From: Erysipelatoclostridium sp. AM42-17
Lineage (GTDB): Bacteria; Bacillota_I; Bacilli_A; Erysipelotrichales; Coprobacillaceae
DNA: 64,000 bases
Direction: 5' to 3'
Assembly: GCF_003480255.1 (NCBI RefSeq)
Contig: NZ_QUIN01000007.1
Span: 1-64,000, forward strand
Part shown: positions 53,125 to 61,961 of the stretch, one piece after another
Layout of the letters: every line of letters starts with the position of its first letter
Position numbering within the stretch: the stretch's first letter is position 1
Notes under the pieces: model-generated
Seen by the model: only the letters and a program-made list of their open reading frames with translations
Told to the model about the DNA's origin: nothing
The model's database searches: none
Position numbers and translations under genes: made by a program

Positions 53125-55097
53125 TAACTATGTTGATGAATTAATTTTTTTGCCTGTTTAAGAATTTGTCTTGCACCTTGGTAAATAGAATAATCTTTTA
53201 ATAATTCATTGATTTGTTTTTGATCTAATGCATATTCTTTTTTGACTATTTGACTTAATGTCTCATCACTAAGTAATTGGAAAGGTACAATTTCATCAAT
53301 TCTATTGATAAATTCATGAGTAAAAATAGGGTTTACTTTTTGATGATGTTGTTTTTTAAATCCCATCATGATGTCATTATTTTGATATGTTGTCATAATA
53401 ATCATCGTCTGATTAAAATAGACTTTTCTTTTTTGGTTATCTTCTAAATATCCTTCATCAAAGACTTGCAAGAATAATTGTAAAATATCTGGATGTGCCT
53501 TTTCTATTTCATCTAAAAGTAATATTGATTTAGGATAACTTTGTAATTGTGGTAGTAAAAGACTAGGTCTTTCATAACCTACATATCCAGGTGGTGCACC
53601 GATAATCTTTTGTAGACTACTGATTTCTTTGTATTGGGACATATCTAAACGAATCAAATGTCGATCTAGTATTTTGGCCAATTGTTTTGCTGTTTCACTT
53701 TTTCCTACACCACTGCTGCCACTGAATAAAAAGACAGCTTGGGGTTGATGAGATTCTTTCTTTATTTTTAATTGTTTAACAATCTTTGAAATGGCTTTTT
53801 CTTGACCAATAATTTTTTGATTTAATTGTTGTTGTAAATGATGATAATCAATTGATTCATCCATTTTGATGGATGCATAATCTTCAATCACTTGATTAAT
53901 ACATTCTTGATTAAGTTGACTTAAATGATTAAATTTAGCTTTTACGCAAGATAAATCAAGAATATCAATAGCCTTATCAGGATAAGTCCGATTTTTAATA
54001 TATAAATCTACTTGATTCACTAAATAATCTAATATCTCTGGTGTAATGGTAAGATGATGATACTTTTCATAATAAGACTTAATACCTAACAAGATATCTT
54101 TTGTTTCTTCTTTCGTATTTTCTTTAATCGTAATTAAAGAAAAACGTCTATTCATCGCTTGATCATGTTCAAAATGTCGATAATATTCATCTAATGTTGT
54201 TGCCCCAATAACTGTGATTTCATCTCTAGCTAGATAAGGCTTTAAAATATTAGAAGCATCAATCGCTCCTTCTGCCCCGCCAGCACCAATAATATTATGA
54301 ATTTCATCAATAAAAATAATCACTTGTTCTGTATCTTTAACTTTATCAATAACTTTCTTTAATTTTTCTTCAAATTCTCCACGATATTTTGTTCCTGCTA
54401 CCAAAGATGATAATGATAATTCATAGATAAGTTTATGTTTAAGGGTATCTGGTACTTCTTTTTGATTTATTTTTTGTGCTAATTTTTCTACTAATGCTGA
54501 TTTACCTACACCCGCTTCACCTACAATTAAAACATTATTTTTTTCTTTTTTTGATAGAATTGTACAGAGTTGATTGATTTCTTTTTCTCTGCCAATGATT
54601 TGATAATTTAATTTTTTTACTTTTTGATTTAAATTAACAAGCATGGATATTTGATCTAGTTTTGTTTCTAATTCGCTATTTTCATTTAATGATACAATCA
54701 GTTCATCTATTTCTACATGATATTTCTTTAATAACTCATAAGCTACACATTCTTTTGTTTGAAGTAAAGCCAGAGACAAACATGAAAGTGTCACTTTATT
54801 TTTTCCTTTTTCTTTTATTAAAGAAATACTTTTTTGTAATATTTCTTTAACAGCATCACTATATTCCATATAAAAAGGCTCATTATCTTTAATTCCAAAC
54901 AACCTTTTAATATCTTCTTCTATCTTTTGATCATCAATTTTTTGAACATTTAATAAATCTTTTAATTTACATTCTGGCATTTTAAGCATAGATAATAACA
55001 AATGCTCACTTCCTACATGACTATGTCCCATGTCAAAAGCAATACTTTCTGATACAACAATCGCTTTTTGTGCTTGTTCATCGAATTGTGTTAACAC
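53124..55097 (-). CDS. Short ClpC/ClpA-like AAA+ unfoldase
   Basis: Two-ring AAA+ chaperone, probably partner of ClpP. A Clp_N repeat domain (1-145, HVGSEHLLLSMLK) is followed by AAA-1 (Walker A VLIVGEAGVGKSALVEKL; VIIFIDEIHNIIGAGGAEG) and AAA-2 (VFLFSGSSGVGKSETAKQL; ILLLDEIEKAHPDILQLFLQ). An MGF tripeptide after the AAA-2 Walker B lies where the ClpP-docking loop is expected. The 657-aa length is well below ClpC's ~810. The coiled-coil middle domain seems absent and the AAA-2 small domain is short. No ctsR or mcsAB genes are adjacent. Role in stress protein turnover is inferred. Confidence 0.88.
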   Translation of the reverse strand: MLTQFDEQAQKAIVVSESIAFDMGHSHVGSEHLLLSMLKMPECKLKDLLNVQKIDDQKIEEDIKRLFGIKDNEPFYMEYSDAVKEILQKSISLIKEKGKNKVTLSCLSLALLQTKECVAYELLKKYHVEIDELIVSLNENSELETKLDQISMLVNLNQKVKKLNYQIIGREKEINQLCTILSKKEKNNVLIVGEAGVGKSALVEKLAQKINQKEVPDTLKHKLIYELSLSSLVAGTKYRGEFEEKLKKVIDKVKDTEQVIIFIDEIHNIIGAGGAEGAIDASNILKPYLARDEITVIGATTLDEYYRHFEHDQAMNRRFSLITIKENTKEETKDILLGIKSYYEKYHHLTITPEILDYLVNQVDLYIKNRTYPDKAIDILDLSCVKAKFNHLSQLNQECINQVIEDYASIKMDESIDYHHLQQQLNQKIIGQEKAISKIVKQLKIKKESHQPQAVFLFSGSSGVGKSETAKQLAKILDRHLIRLDMSQYKEISSLQKIIGAPPGYVGYERPSLLLPQLQSYPKSILLLDEIEKAHPDILQLFLQVFDEGYLEDNQKRKVYFNQTMIIMTTYQNNDIMMGFKKQHHQKVNPIFTHEFINRIDEIVPFQLLSDETLSQIVKKEYALDQKQINELLKDYSIYQGARQILKQAKKLIHQHS

Positions 55098-55160
55098 CAG
55101 GTATCCACCTCTTTCTTTATAATAGTATGTTCATACTCATAAAAAAATAATCAATAATTA

Positions 55161-55194
55161 AAAATCGTTATTTTGATGAAAATAACGATTGAAT
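55161..55194 (-). terminator. Terminator of the SpoIIR-like gene
   Basis: Perfect 12-bp stem AATCGTTATTTT / AAAATAACGATT with a four-base loop and TTTTTAA on the minus strand. It overlaps the last codons of the gene. Confidence 0.8.
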
Positions 55195-55536
55195 GATGGA
55201 TTTCTTTTTTATGTCTTTACTACTTATACAATAACTGACTTTTAAAGGTCCTTGAATGGATTTTCCCTTTCCTTTACCTAGTACAATAAGATAAAGTCCT
55301 TCTTTATATGTGGCATCATATTGATGACAATGATCAATAAGAACTTGATCCACTTGATTAACACCTCTTGCCCAATTACGATAATCTCTTAGTAATTTAT
55401 TTTTTATATTATACATTTGATCTAAATCATCTTGTTGATTACTATTTGCGATAATTTTATATTCTGGTTGTTGTTCTACTGCTTGAATATTCGTTAAATT
55501 CATACATATTAGTAAGATTAAAATAAATTTCTTCAT
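55168..55536 (-). CDS. SpoIIR-like short secreted protein
   Basis: Secreted protein of 122 aa with a signal peptide (residues 1-19, ending IQAVE). The segment KIIANSNQQDDLDQMYNIKNKLLRDY resembles the VIANSD...DQ...K..VRDAVL start of stage II sporulation protein R. GLYLIVLGKGKGKSI near the end resembles its VxIGxGxGxNWW region, but the WWCxLFPP part is missing. Full SpoIIR is about 200 aa and triggers SpoIIGA in the mother cell. So this may be a shortened or decayed relative. A chance resemblance cannot be excluded. Confidence 0.55.
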   Translation of the reverse strand: MKKFILILLICMNLTNIQAVEQQPEYKIIANSNQQDDLDQMYNIKNKLLRDYRNWARGVNQVDQVLIDHCHQYDATYKEGLYLIVLGKGKGKSIQGPLKVSYCISSKDIKKKSIIQSLFSSK

Positions 55537-55600
55537 AAGTTCACCTCTAGTTCATTATGACCACTTATATTATAATTATACATAAGGAGGATATTTTTAA

Positions 55601-56293
55601 ATGAGTAATCCAATTATGCAAAAAGAAATCAAGAGTGATGCAAGTAACATTCTTGTGGTTAAAGAGGATTTTAAGTTTTTTGAAGAATTTAAATCAGTAG
55701 AACAAATTTATAGTGCGGGTATTAAAGAAATTAAAACAAAACTTGAAATATTAGATGATGAATTTCATATTCGTTATGCACATAATCCAATTCATCATAT
55801 GGAATGGCGACTTAAATCTCCTCATAGTATTTTTGATAAATTAGAAAGAAAAAACTTACCTTTAAATTTAGATTCCATTACCGATCATATTTATGATATT
55901 GCGGGTATAAGAGTGATTTGTAATTATGTTAAAGATATTTATCGTATTGCCGATTTACTAACAAGCCAAGATGATATTACATTAATTAGGATCAAAGATT
56001 ATATTAAACATCCTAAAGAAAATGGCTATCGTAGTTTACATCTTGTTGTAGAAGTTCCTGTTTTTTTAGCACAAGAAACACAAATGGTACCAGTAGAAAT
56101 TCAGATTAGAACAATTGCAATGGACTTTTGGGCCTCATTAGAACATCAAATCAGATACAAAAATGAAGAAGAAGTCCCTAGTGACATTAGAAAACGTTTA
56201 TTAGAATGTGCTGAAAGTATTACTGAACTTGATCAAGAAATGCAAGATATACATAATAAAATTAAAGGTAAACAAAATTTAGAACTAAAATAA
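55601..56293 (+). CDS. Small alarmone synthetase (RelQ/RelP type)
   Basis: Makes (p)ppGpp from ATP and GDP/GTP in stress. It has only the synthetase domain: YSAGIKEIKTKLEIL, HMEWRLKSPHSIFDKLERK (ATP binding), ITDHIYDIAGIRVICNYVKDIY, the GTP-binding GYRSLHLVVEVPV, and VEIQIRTIAMDFWASLEHQI with the catalytic Glu. No HD hydrolase, TGS or ACT domain is present. At 230 aa it fits RelQ/YjbM. AAGGAGG precedes the ATG. The IS-like unit with a pilin gene follows within 12 bases of its stop, probably splitting its transcript terminator. Confidence 0.9.
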   Translation: MSNPIMQKEIKSDASNILVVKEDFKFFEEFKSVEQIYSAGIKEIKTKLEILDDEFHIRYAHNPIHHMEWRLKSPHSIFDKLERKNLPLNLDSITDHIYDIAGIRVICNYVKDIYRIADLLTSQDDITLIRIKDYIKHPKENGYRSLHLVVEVPVFLAQETQMVPVEIQIRTIAMDFWASLEHQIRYKNEEEVPSDIRKRLLECAESITELDQEMQDIHNKIKGKQNLELK

Positions 56294-56304
56294 TCCAGGA
56301 AAGA

Positions 56305-56343
56305 TGAAGTGAACCGAAAAAGTTGGACAACTTAGGAGGTTCA
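56305..56343 (+). repeat. Left terminal inverted repeat (39 bp)
   Basis: Pairs perfectly with 57349-57387 in inverted orientation. The left repeat itself is a hairpin with its flank: AAGTGAACC (56307-56315) and GGTTCACTT (56338-56346), with inner AAGTTG / CAACTT. Confidence 0.9.
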
Positions 56344-56352
56344 CTTTTTATT

Positions 56353-56607
56353 ATGGCTAAACTTACAAACGAACAAAAAATTGAAATTTACAATAAAAGA
56401 AAAATGGGATACACATTAAACATGCTTTCGACTGAATATAATATCAATGTGCACGGTATTGAATATCTTGTACGATTGATAGATAAAAATGGATTCGATG
56501 TTCTTAGAAAAGATAGAAACAGATATTATTCTCCCGAATTTAAAGAAAATGATGATAAATTTCATCAAAGAACATTTTTAATTGTTGCTAAAAAAAATAT
56601 TATATAA
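56353..56607 (+). pseudogene. Cut-off IS3-family OrfA (helix-turn-helix)
   Basis: The first ~63 codons are IS150-type OrfA: AKLTNEQKIEIYNKRKMGY, then IDKNGFDVLRKDRNRYYSPEFK. OrfA normally continues for another 40 to 100 residues with a second helix-turn-helix and then frameshifts into orfB. Here the frame ends with an unrelated 20-residue tail. The ribosome site AGGAGG is inside the inverted repeat, 13 bases from the ATG. It may still bind DNA but cannot transpose the unit. Confidence 0.8.
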
Positions 56608-56659
56608 TAAAATCTTTATTAAAGATACAACATCACTTAAATGAATATTAGGAGAAAAA

Positions 56660-57313
56660 ATGGTGAATATAAGAAATAAAAATGGGTTTACCATCGTTGA
56701 AATAATAGTAGTCCTTGTCATTCTTTCAATTTTAGCTGCGATTGCTATACCATCAGTAACAGGATATGTAGATGAAGCTAAAAAAGCAAGTATTATACAA
56801 GAAGCCCATGGTATTTATGAAGCAGCACAGGTTGCTGCTACAAAATGCTATGCAATAGATAAAGAAGAGTTTGAAAATAAAGCAGCCTTTAAATTTAAAT
56901 ATAGATTACCTGCAGACTTCCCTCATTCCAAGACTAATGATGATAAAGTGGCAAGAGTATCTGATTCCTTGATGAGTTACGGGCAAGCAAATCCCAGTAA
57001 ATATCTTAGCAATAGCTACAATGGCGCATCATTTATTGATAAAGAGATTGTAAAAAATGTATTACATTTTTTACAAAGTGATCATAAAGATTCTGCTGTT
57101 TATAGGTATAAAAAATTATCGGATTGTCTAAATGGTAAATCACTTAATGAATACTCTCCCAGCAAAGAAAACGGGTTTGCAATTAATATTTTTTATAATG
57201 ACAAAGGAAAAATAGAAGCCTTGAATTTTGCAAGAGAAAATTATATGGTCACTATTTATAATGGAAAATTAAATTGTGTTAAAAATGGCAAGTCAATCTT
57301 CTCATATCAATAA
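56660..57313 (+). CDS. Type IV pilin-like (prepilin) protein
   Basis: Probable surface or secretion pseudopilin. A seven-residue basic leader, VNIRNKN, precedes GFTIVEIIVVLVILSILAA, the class III signal with Gly at the cleavage point, Phe+1 and Glu+5. The hydrophobic helix is followed by AIPSVTGYVDEAKKASIIQEA. The remaining ~150 residues form a globular domain I do not recognise, with Cys near 60 and late in the protein. At 217 aa it is normal for a pilin. AGGAG lies before the ATG. No prepilin peptidase, assembly ATPase or other pilin gene is in the window, so export would need machinery elsewhere. It lies inside the inverted-repeat unit. Confidence 0.82.
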   Translation: MVNIRNKNGFTIVEIIVVLVILSILAAIAIPSVTGYVDEAKKASIIQEAHGIYEAAQVAATKCYAIDKEEFENKAAFKFKYRLPADFPHSKTNDDKVARVSDSLMSYGQANPSKYLSNSYNGASFIDKEIVKNVLHFLQSDHKDSAVYRYKKLSDCLNGKSLNEYSPSKENGFAINIFYNDKGKIEALNFARENYMVTIYNGKLNCVKNGKSIFSYQ

Positions 57314-57324
57314 TTGTAACTAAC

Positions 57325-57402
57325 AAAAAACCAGGATAGCAATTATACTGAACCTCCTAAGTTGTCCAACTTTTTCGGTTCACTTCACAATCCTGGTTTT
57401 TA
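57325..57402 (+). terminator. Split terminator with the right inverted repeat in its loop
   Basis: AAAAACCAGGAT (57326-57337) can pair with ATCCTGGTTTTT (57390-57401), followed by a T-rich tail. The 52-base loop contains the right inverted repeat. A further CCAGGA lies at 56295-56300 beyond the left repeat and could pair with the same right arm. Confidence 0.55.
57349..57387 (-). repeat. Right terminal inverted repeat (39 bp)
   Basis: Exact reverse complement of 56305-56343. The identity stops at both edges. Confidence 0.9.
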
Positions 57403-57510
57403 TTTTTGATTATTAACTATTTGAAATCTTACAAATAATAACAAACAGTCAATAAACTTAACCTCAATGAGTATAAAATCTAATGCTAAAGTATTTTACC
57501 CTTAATCCTT

Positions 57511-60500
57511 TTATTCTGTTCTTAATGCTTTAACCGGATCTTCATGTGAAGCTTTTCTTGCTGGAATCAATCCTCCAAGCAATGTTAAACATACACTTAA
57601 TACAATTAAGATGATAGCTCCACCAATTGGTAAAACTGCATTAACACTGTTATTATCAGCAATACTATGAATCAACATATTACCAGGTACCAATAAAATC
57701 AGTGTAATACCAATACCTAATAATCCCGATAATAACCCAATAATAAATGTTTCTGCATTAAAGACTTGCGAGATATTGCCTTTAGACGCACCCATAGCAC
57801 GCAAAATACCGATTTCTTTTTTACGTTCTAATACACTAATATAAGTAATAACTCCTATCATAATTGAAGAAACAACTAATGAAATGGCTACAAAGGCTAT
57901 CAGTACATAACTAATAACATTAATAATATCAGTAACGGATGACATGATTGTCCCTACATAGTCAGTGTAAGTAATGACTTTATCTTCATCCACTTTTTTC
58001 ATCTTTTCATTATATTTTTCTAAGATATCTTTTACTTTTTGTTTTGTTTCAAAATCTTTAGGATAGAGATTAATTGCACTTGGTTTATCATAATTTGCAT
58101 ATCCCAAATGAGTTAAATTACTATCATAAGATGTTGTTTCAGTTTGCATCATAGAAACAATAAGTTCTGATAATTCATCTTGGGACATATTCATTTGAAA
58201 TGCTTGTGCTAGTTTCTTTTCATCTACACTTATGGCTTTAGGAAACTGACTAGCAAGATGACCCATTTGTTTTGTCAGTTGTGCTTGAATGGTTTGTTCA
58301 AGTACCTTACTGTATTGAGACATCATGGTTGACATTTCTTTGGATAGTTCATTTTGAAACTGTTCTGCAAGACCACTTTCTTGTATCAATTTTGTCATTT
58401 CATTTTGAATCAATGTTTGAGCTCTTGATGTCTGTAAGTAGGCATTAAAATAGATTTCCATTTTAGTAGGATCTTGATAATTATTTTCTACTAAATACTT
58501 TTGAAAGTCCTCAGTTATCACTTTAACAATGTGATCAGTTTGTTCCTTTGACACATTAAATTTAATTTTAGACATCATTTGATTGATATCAATAGCAGGT
58601 AACTGAGATGTATCTATTTGACTTAAATCTATGCTTTTTGTATCAAATGACAATTTACTTTGATCTATTTTAAAGGCTTCCTGTATCTTTGATTGATCAA
58701 CTTTAATTAAAGAATTCATATCAAAGTTATTCTTTTGCTGATAGTCAAAGCTTTTATTTGTAAATACATCAATATCAGGATGAGCAAGTTGTTTTTTAAC
58801 AATTTCACTTTGATTAGCTAGATTGATAACATGACGAGTAAGGGTTGCCGGATAAGCAATACCCGGTTTTAACATTGTTGCACTTGTATCATCTTTAGGT
58901 TGCACTACACCAACAATCTTGATATCTTCACCATTTTCAACTAGAGATTGCATATAAGCCTGATCGTCTTTTTTATTTTTATAAACTTGATATTGATCAT
59001 CGTATTGATAATAATCACTTGCATTAACAAGTTTAAATTGTTTATTTAACATATCTTTATAGGCATACGTATCTTTAATTTTTACTTCATCTATTTTTTC
59101 TTCTTTAGAGAATTTTTCAATCATTGAATCTAATTCACTAAAATCTCTTAGTCCTAAAGTATAAAGCATAAAATCACTCATAGAACCATTACTATTTAAA
59201 ACAAGAACACATTCATTATATTTTTTAGGCCAGTTTCCTGCCTTAATATCATATTGATTTTCGTAAAGACTTGATTGATTTGGCATTTGATAAAAAACAT
59301 CAGTAGACATCATAGATGACATCATTGAATTAGAACTTGTTGAAGAACCTAAACCAATTGATTTAAATGATTGATCTGGATGAACTTGTCTAACTTGTTG
59401 ACTATTATAGCTATAAATTTGTGGTATAGCGTTATACGTATATTCAATAGAATTCGTATATTGATTGATATGATCTGGATTTTTATCTAAATAACTTTTT
59501 AATGATTTTAAATCATTAGATCCTATTGTAGATAACATGCCAGTTACCATAGAAGAAACATATATTTTTGATTTATCTTTCTTTTTTTGACTATCACTTT
59601 GACCATTACTCAACATAGAAGACATATCAAAACCGGTATTTTGTATTTGTAATGGATATTCTGATAATGTCTCTTCTTCTATTGATTTGACATATTGATT
59701 CACTCCCGTTGATAACGAAAGAATTAAAGCAATGCCAATAATACCAATTGATCCAGCAAATGAAGTTAATAATGTCCTTGCTTTCTTTGTCTTTAAGTTA
59801 TTAAAACTTAAAGACAAAGAAGTTAAAAAGTTCATTGAGGCTTTCCCCATTGTACGATGACGAGGAGGTACAAGATGCTTTTTGTCTACATCATAAGGAT
59901 GTGAATCACTACAAATAACCCCATCTTTTAATTCAACAATTCTTGTTGCATAATCTTTTGCTAGTTTGGGATTATGCGTTACCATCACAACTAAACGATC
60001 TTTAGCCACTTCTTTTAGTAAATCCATGACTTGAATACTAGTATCACTATCTAAAGCACCAGTTGGTTCATCAGCCAATAAAATATCAGGATCATTAACT
60101 AATGCTCTGGCAATGGCTACCCTTTGCATTTGTCCCCCTGACATTTGATTTGGTTTTTTATGACCGTGATTTTCTAAACCTACTTTTTTTAATGCTTCTA
60201 ATGCTCTTTTTTTCCGTTCACTTTTGGAAATACCAGACATTGTCAGTGCTAATTCAACATTAGCTAAAACTGTTTGATGGGGAATGAGGTTATAACTTTG
60301 AAAAACAAAACCAATCGTATGATTACGATAAGAATCCCAATCTCGGTCTTTATATTGTTTAGTCGAAATTCCATTAATAACCAAATCTCCTCGATCATAA
60401 CGATCTAGACCACCGAGAATATTTAATAACGTTGTTTTACCTGAACCACTGGGTCCTAATATCGCAACAAACTCATTATCTCGCAAATTTAAACTGACAT

Positions 60501-60567
60501 TATTTAAAGCAACTTGTACTAAATTACCAGTCTTATACTCCTTATAAATATTTTTTACTTGTAACAT
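57511..60567 (-). CDS. MacB-type ABC exporter, ATPase fused to FtsX-like permease
   Basis: One polypeptide of 1,018 aa. Residues 1-225 are the ATPase (VAILGPSGSGKTTLLNILGG; MSGGQMQRVAIARAL; DILLADEPTGALD). A helix near 265-290 starts the permease. A very large extracellular region (about 300-870) rich in Gln, Asp, Ser and Met follows. Three C-terminal helices form the FtsX domain (ERKKEIGILRAMGASKGNI; LGGLIPARKASHEDPVKALRTE). Such fused exporters in Firmicutes are linked to lipoprotein, peptide or antimicrobial traffic. No two-component partner is adjacent. Substrate unknown. Confidence 0.9.
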   Translation of the reverse strand: MLQVKNIYKEYKTGNLVQVALNNVSLNLRDNEFVAILGPSGSGKTTLLNILGGLDRYDRGDLVINGISTKQYKDRDWDSYRNHTIGFVFQSYNLIPHQTVLANVELALTMSGISKSERKKRALEALKKVGLENHGHKKPNQMSGGQMQRVAIARALVNDPDILLADEPTGALDSDTSIQVMDLLKEVAKDRLVVMVTHNPKLAKDYATRIVELKDGVICSDSHPYDVDKKHLVPPRHRTMGKASMNFLTSLSLSFNNLKTKKARTLLTSFAGSIGIIGIALILSLSTGVNQYVKSIEEETLSEYPLQIQNTGFDMSSMLSNGQSDSQKKKDKSKIYVSSMVTGMLSTIGSNDLKSLKSYLDKNPDHINQYTNSIEYTYNAIPQIYSYNSQQVRQVHPDQSFKSIGLGSSTSSNSMMSSMMSTDVFYQMPNQSSLYENQYDIKAGNWPKKYNECVLVLNSNGSMSDFMLYTLGLRDFSELDSMIEKFSKEEKIDEVKIKDTYAYKDMLNKQFKLVNASDYYQYDDQYQVYKNKKDDQAYMQSLVENGEDIKIVGVVQPKDDTSATMLKPGIAYPATLTRHVINLANQSEIVKKQLAHPDIDVFTNKSFDYQQKNNFDMNSLIKVDQSKIQEAFKIDQSKLSFDTKSIDLSQIDTSQLPAIDINQMMSKIKFNVSKEQTDHIVKVITEDFQKYLVENNYQDPTKMEIYFNAYLQTSRAQTLIQNEMTKLIQESGLAEQFQNELSKEMSTMMSQYSKVLEQTIQAQLTKQMGHLASQFPKAISVDEKKLAQAFQMNMSQDELSELIVSMMQTETTSYDSNLTHLGYANYDKPSAINLYPKDFETKQKVKDILEKYNEKMKKVDEDKVITYTDYVGTIMSSVTDIINVISYVLIAFVAISLVVSSIMIGVITYISVLERKKEIGILRAMGASKGNISQVFNAETFIIGLLSGLLGIGITLILLVPGNMLIHSIADNNSVNAVLPIGGAIILIVLSVCLTLLGGLIPARKASHEDPVKALRTE

Positions 60568-60629
60568 TCAATTTCTCCTTACCCTTATTTAGAGTCATTA
60601 TACTCACTTATTATTAACTTTTCATGAAT

Positions 60630-60659
60630 ATAAAAAAATAGAGTATTGAATACTCTATT
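60630..60659 (-). terminator. Terminator of the lysine operon
   Basis: Ten-bp stem AATAGAGTAT / ATACTCTATT with a three-base loop and seven T on the minus strand, overlapping the lysA stop. Confidence 0.85.
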
Positions 60660-61953
60660 CTACATCATATGCAATTAAATCATCAAAAGTCTGTCTTCTA
60701 ATAACTTCTCTTGATTTTCCTTGATAAGTAAAGACCACGGCTGGCTTAGGTAATTGATTATAGTTAGAAGACATTGAATAATGATAAGCTCCTGTTGAAA
60801 ACATTGCTAAAATATCTCCCGGTTGCGGATCTTGTAATTTAATATCTTTAATTAAAATATCTCCTGATTCGCAGTTCTTACCAGCTACAGTTACTAAAGT
60901 ATCTGCCGGTTCACTTGCTTTATTAGCGATAATAGCGTCATATTTAGCTTGATATAAAGATGAACGAATGTTATCTGTCATCCCACCATCTACACTAATA
61001 TAATCTCTAATATCTTTAATATGTTTATATGAACCTACTGTATATAAAGTAATTCCTGCATTACCTACACAATAACGACCTGGTTCTACTAATACCATTG
61101 GTCTCTTTAAATTTCTAGCATCGAAGCCTTTATAAATAATATCCATAATCGTACTCACAACATAATCAAATTCTAGTGGTTTATCAGCACTTGTATATTG
61201 AATACCAAATCCCCCACCAGCATTTAATTTATTGATGACAATACCAAAAATATCATAAATTTCATAAGCAATATCAACGAATTTATTCATCGCTAAAATA
61301 TAAGCTTGAATATCTTCAATTTGACTACCTACATGGCAATGAATACCATCAAAGTTAATATGTGGTGCATCAATGACTTTTTTTATTGCTTTTAAATAAG
61401 TGTTATCATGGCTTGAAAAACCAAATTTAGTATCTTTAGCACCTACACGAATATAGTCATGACCACCAGCATAAACACCCGGTGTAATTCTAACAATACC
61501 ATTAACAGTAACATTTAATCTAGATGCGATTTCTTCTACTAATTTAATTTCATAGAAGTTATCGATTACAAAGTTTTCTACTCCGTTTTCTAATGCATAT
61601 TCAATTTCTGAAGGTAATTTATTATTTCCATGGAAATAAATCTTTTTAGGATCAAATCCTGCTTTTAAAGCTACTGAAATTTCTCCAGCACTTACACAAT
61701 CAATTCCAATCCCATATTCTTTAGCTATTTTATAAATAGCTAAACAAGAAAATGATTTAGAAGCAAATAAAGGTAAAGCATTTTCATATTTATCAATCAT
61801 TTTTGTTTTTAATGTATTGAATTGATTTCTGATATGTCCTTCTGACATAACATATAATGGTGTTCCATACTGTTTAACTAAATCTAAAGCATTCACATCA
61901 TCTATGTATAAGTTATTATTCTTAATTTGTGCAAATTGTGTTTGTAAAACCAT
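60655..61953 (-). CDS. lysA: Diaminopimelate decarboxylase
   Basis: PLP enzyme making lysine from meso-diaminopimelate. ALPLFASKSFSCLAIYKIA contains the PLP Lys (ASKSF where AxKAN/S is typical). FHGNNKLPSEIEYAL, GIHCHVGSQIED, LNAGGGFGIQYT and EPGRYCVGNAG are family motifs. GKNCESGDILIKD holds the Cys/Glu of the partner subunit. At 432 aa it is full length. It is the last gene of lysC-dapA-dapB-lysA and starts eight bases after dapB. Confidence 0.96.
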   Translation of the reverse strand: MVLQTQFAQIKNNNLYIDDVNALDLVKQYGTPLYVMSEGHIRNQFNTLKTKMIDKYENALPLFASKSFSCLAIYKIAKEYGIGIDCVSAGEISVALKAGFDPKKIYFHGNNKLPSEIEYALENGVENFVIDNFYEIKLVEEIASRLNVTVNGIVRITPGVYAGGHDYIRVGAKDTKFGFSSHDNTYLKAIKKVIDAPHINFDGIHCHVGSQIEDIQAYILAMNKFVDIAYEIYDIFGIVINKLNAGGGFGIQYTSADKPLEFDYVVSTIMDIIYKGFDARNLKRPMVLVEPGRYCVGNAGITLYTVGSYKHIKDIRDYISVDGGMTDNIRSSLYQAKYDAIIANKASEPADTLVTVAGKNCESGDILIKDIKLQDPQPGDILAMFSTGAYHYSMSSNYNQLPKPAVVFTYQGKSREVIRRQTFDDLIAYDVE

Positions 61954-61961
61954 ATATCCCC

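Larger units (their letters stand above)
56305..57387 (+). mobile_element. IS3/IS150-ended unit carrying a pilin-like gene instead of transposase
   Basis: Perfect 39-bp inverted repeats bound a 1,083-bp unit. Their sequence (…GTGAACCGAAAAAGTTGGAC…) is very like IS150-group ends. The left end contains AGGAGG and leads into an orfA start. The transposase-coding part is absent and a prepilin-type gene occupies its place. No short target duplication is seen (AAGA on the left, CAAT on the right). It is therefore a non-autonomous or fossil element, or a mobile cargo unit moved by an IS3-family transposase acting in trans. Confidence 0.75.

Noticed and set aside
56295-57396. Target-site duplication around the IS-like unit
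   Set aside because: The bases next to the repeats (AAGA and CAAT) do not match, so no duplication can be claimed.
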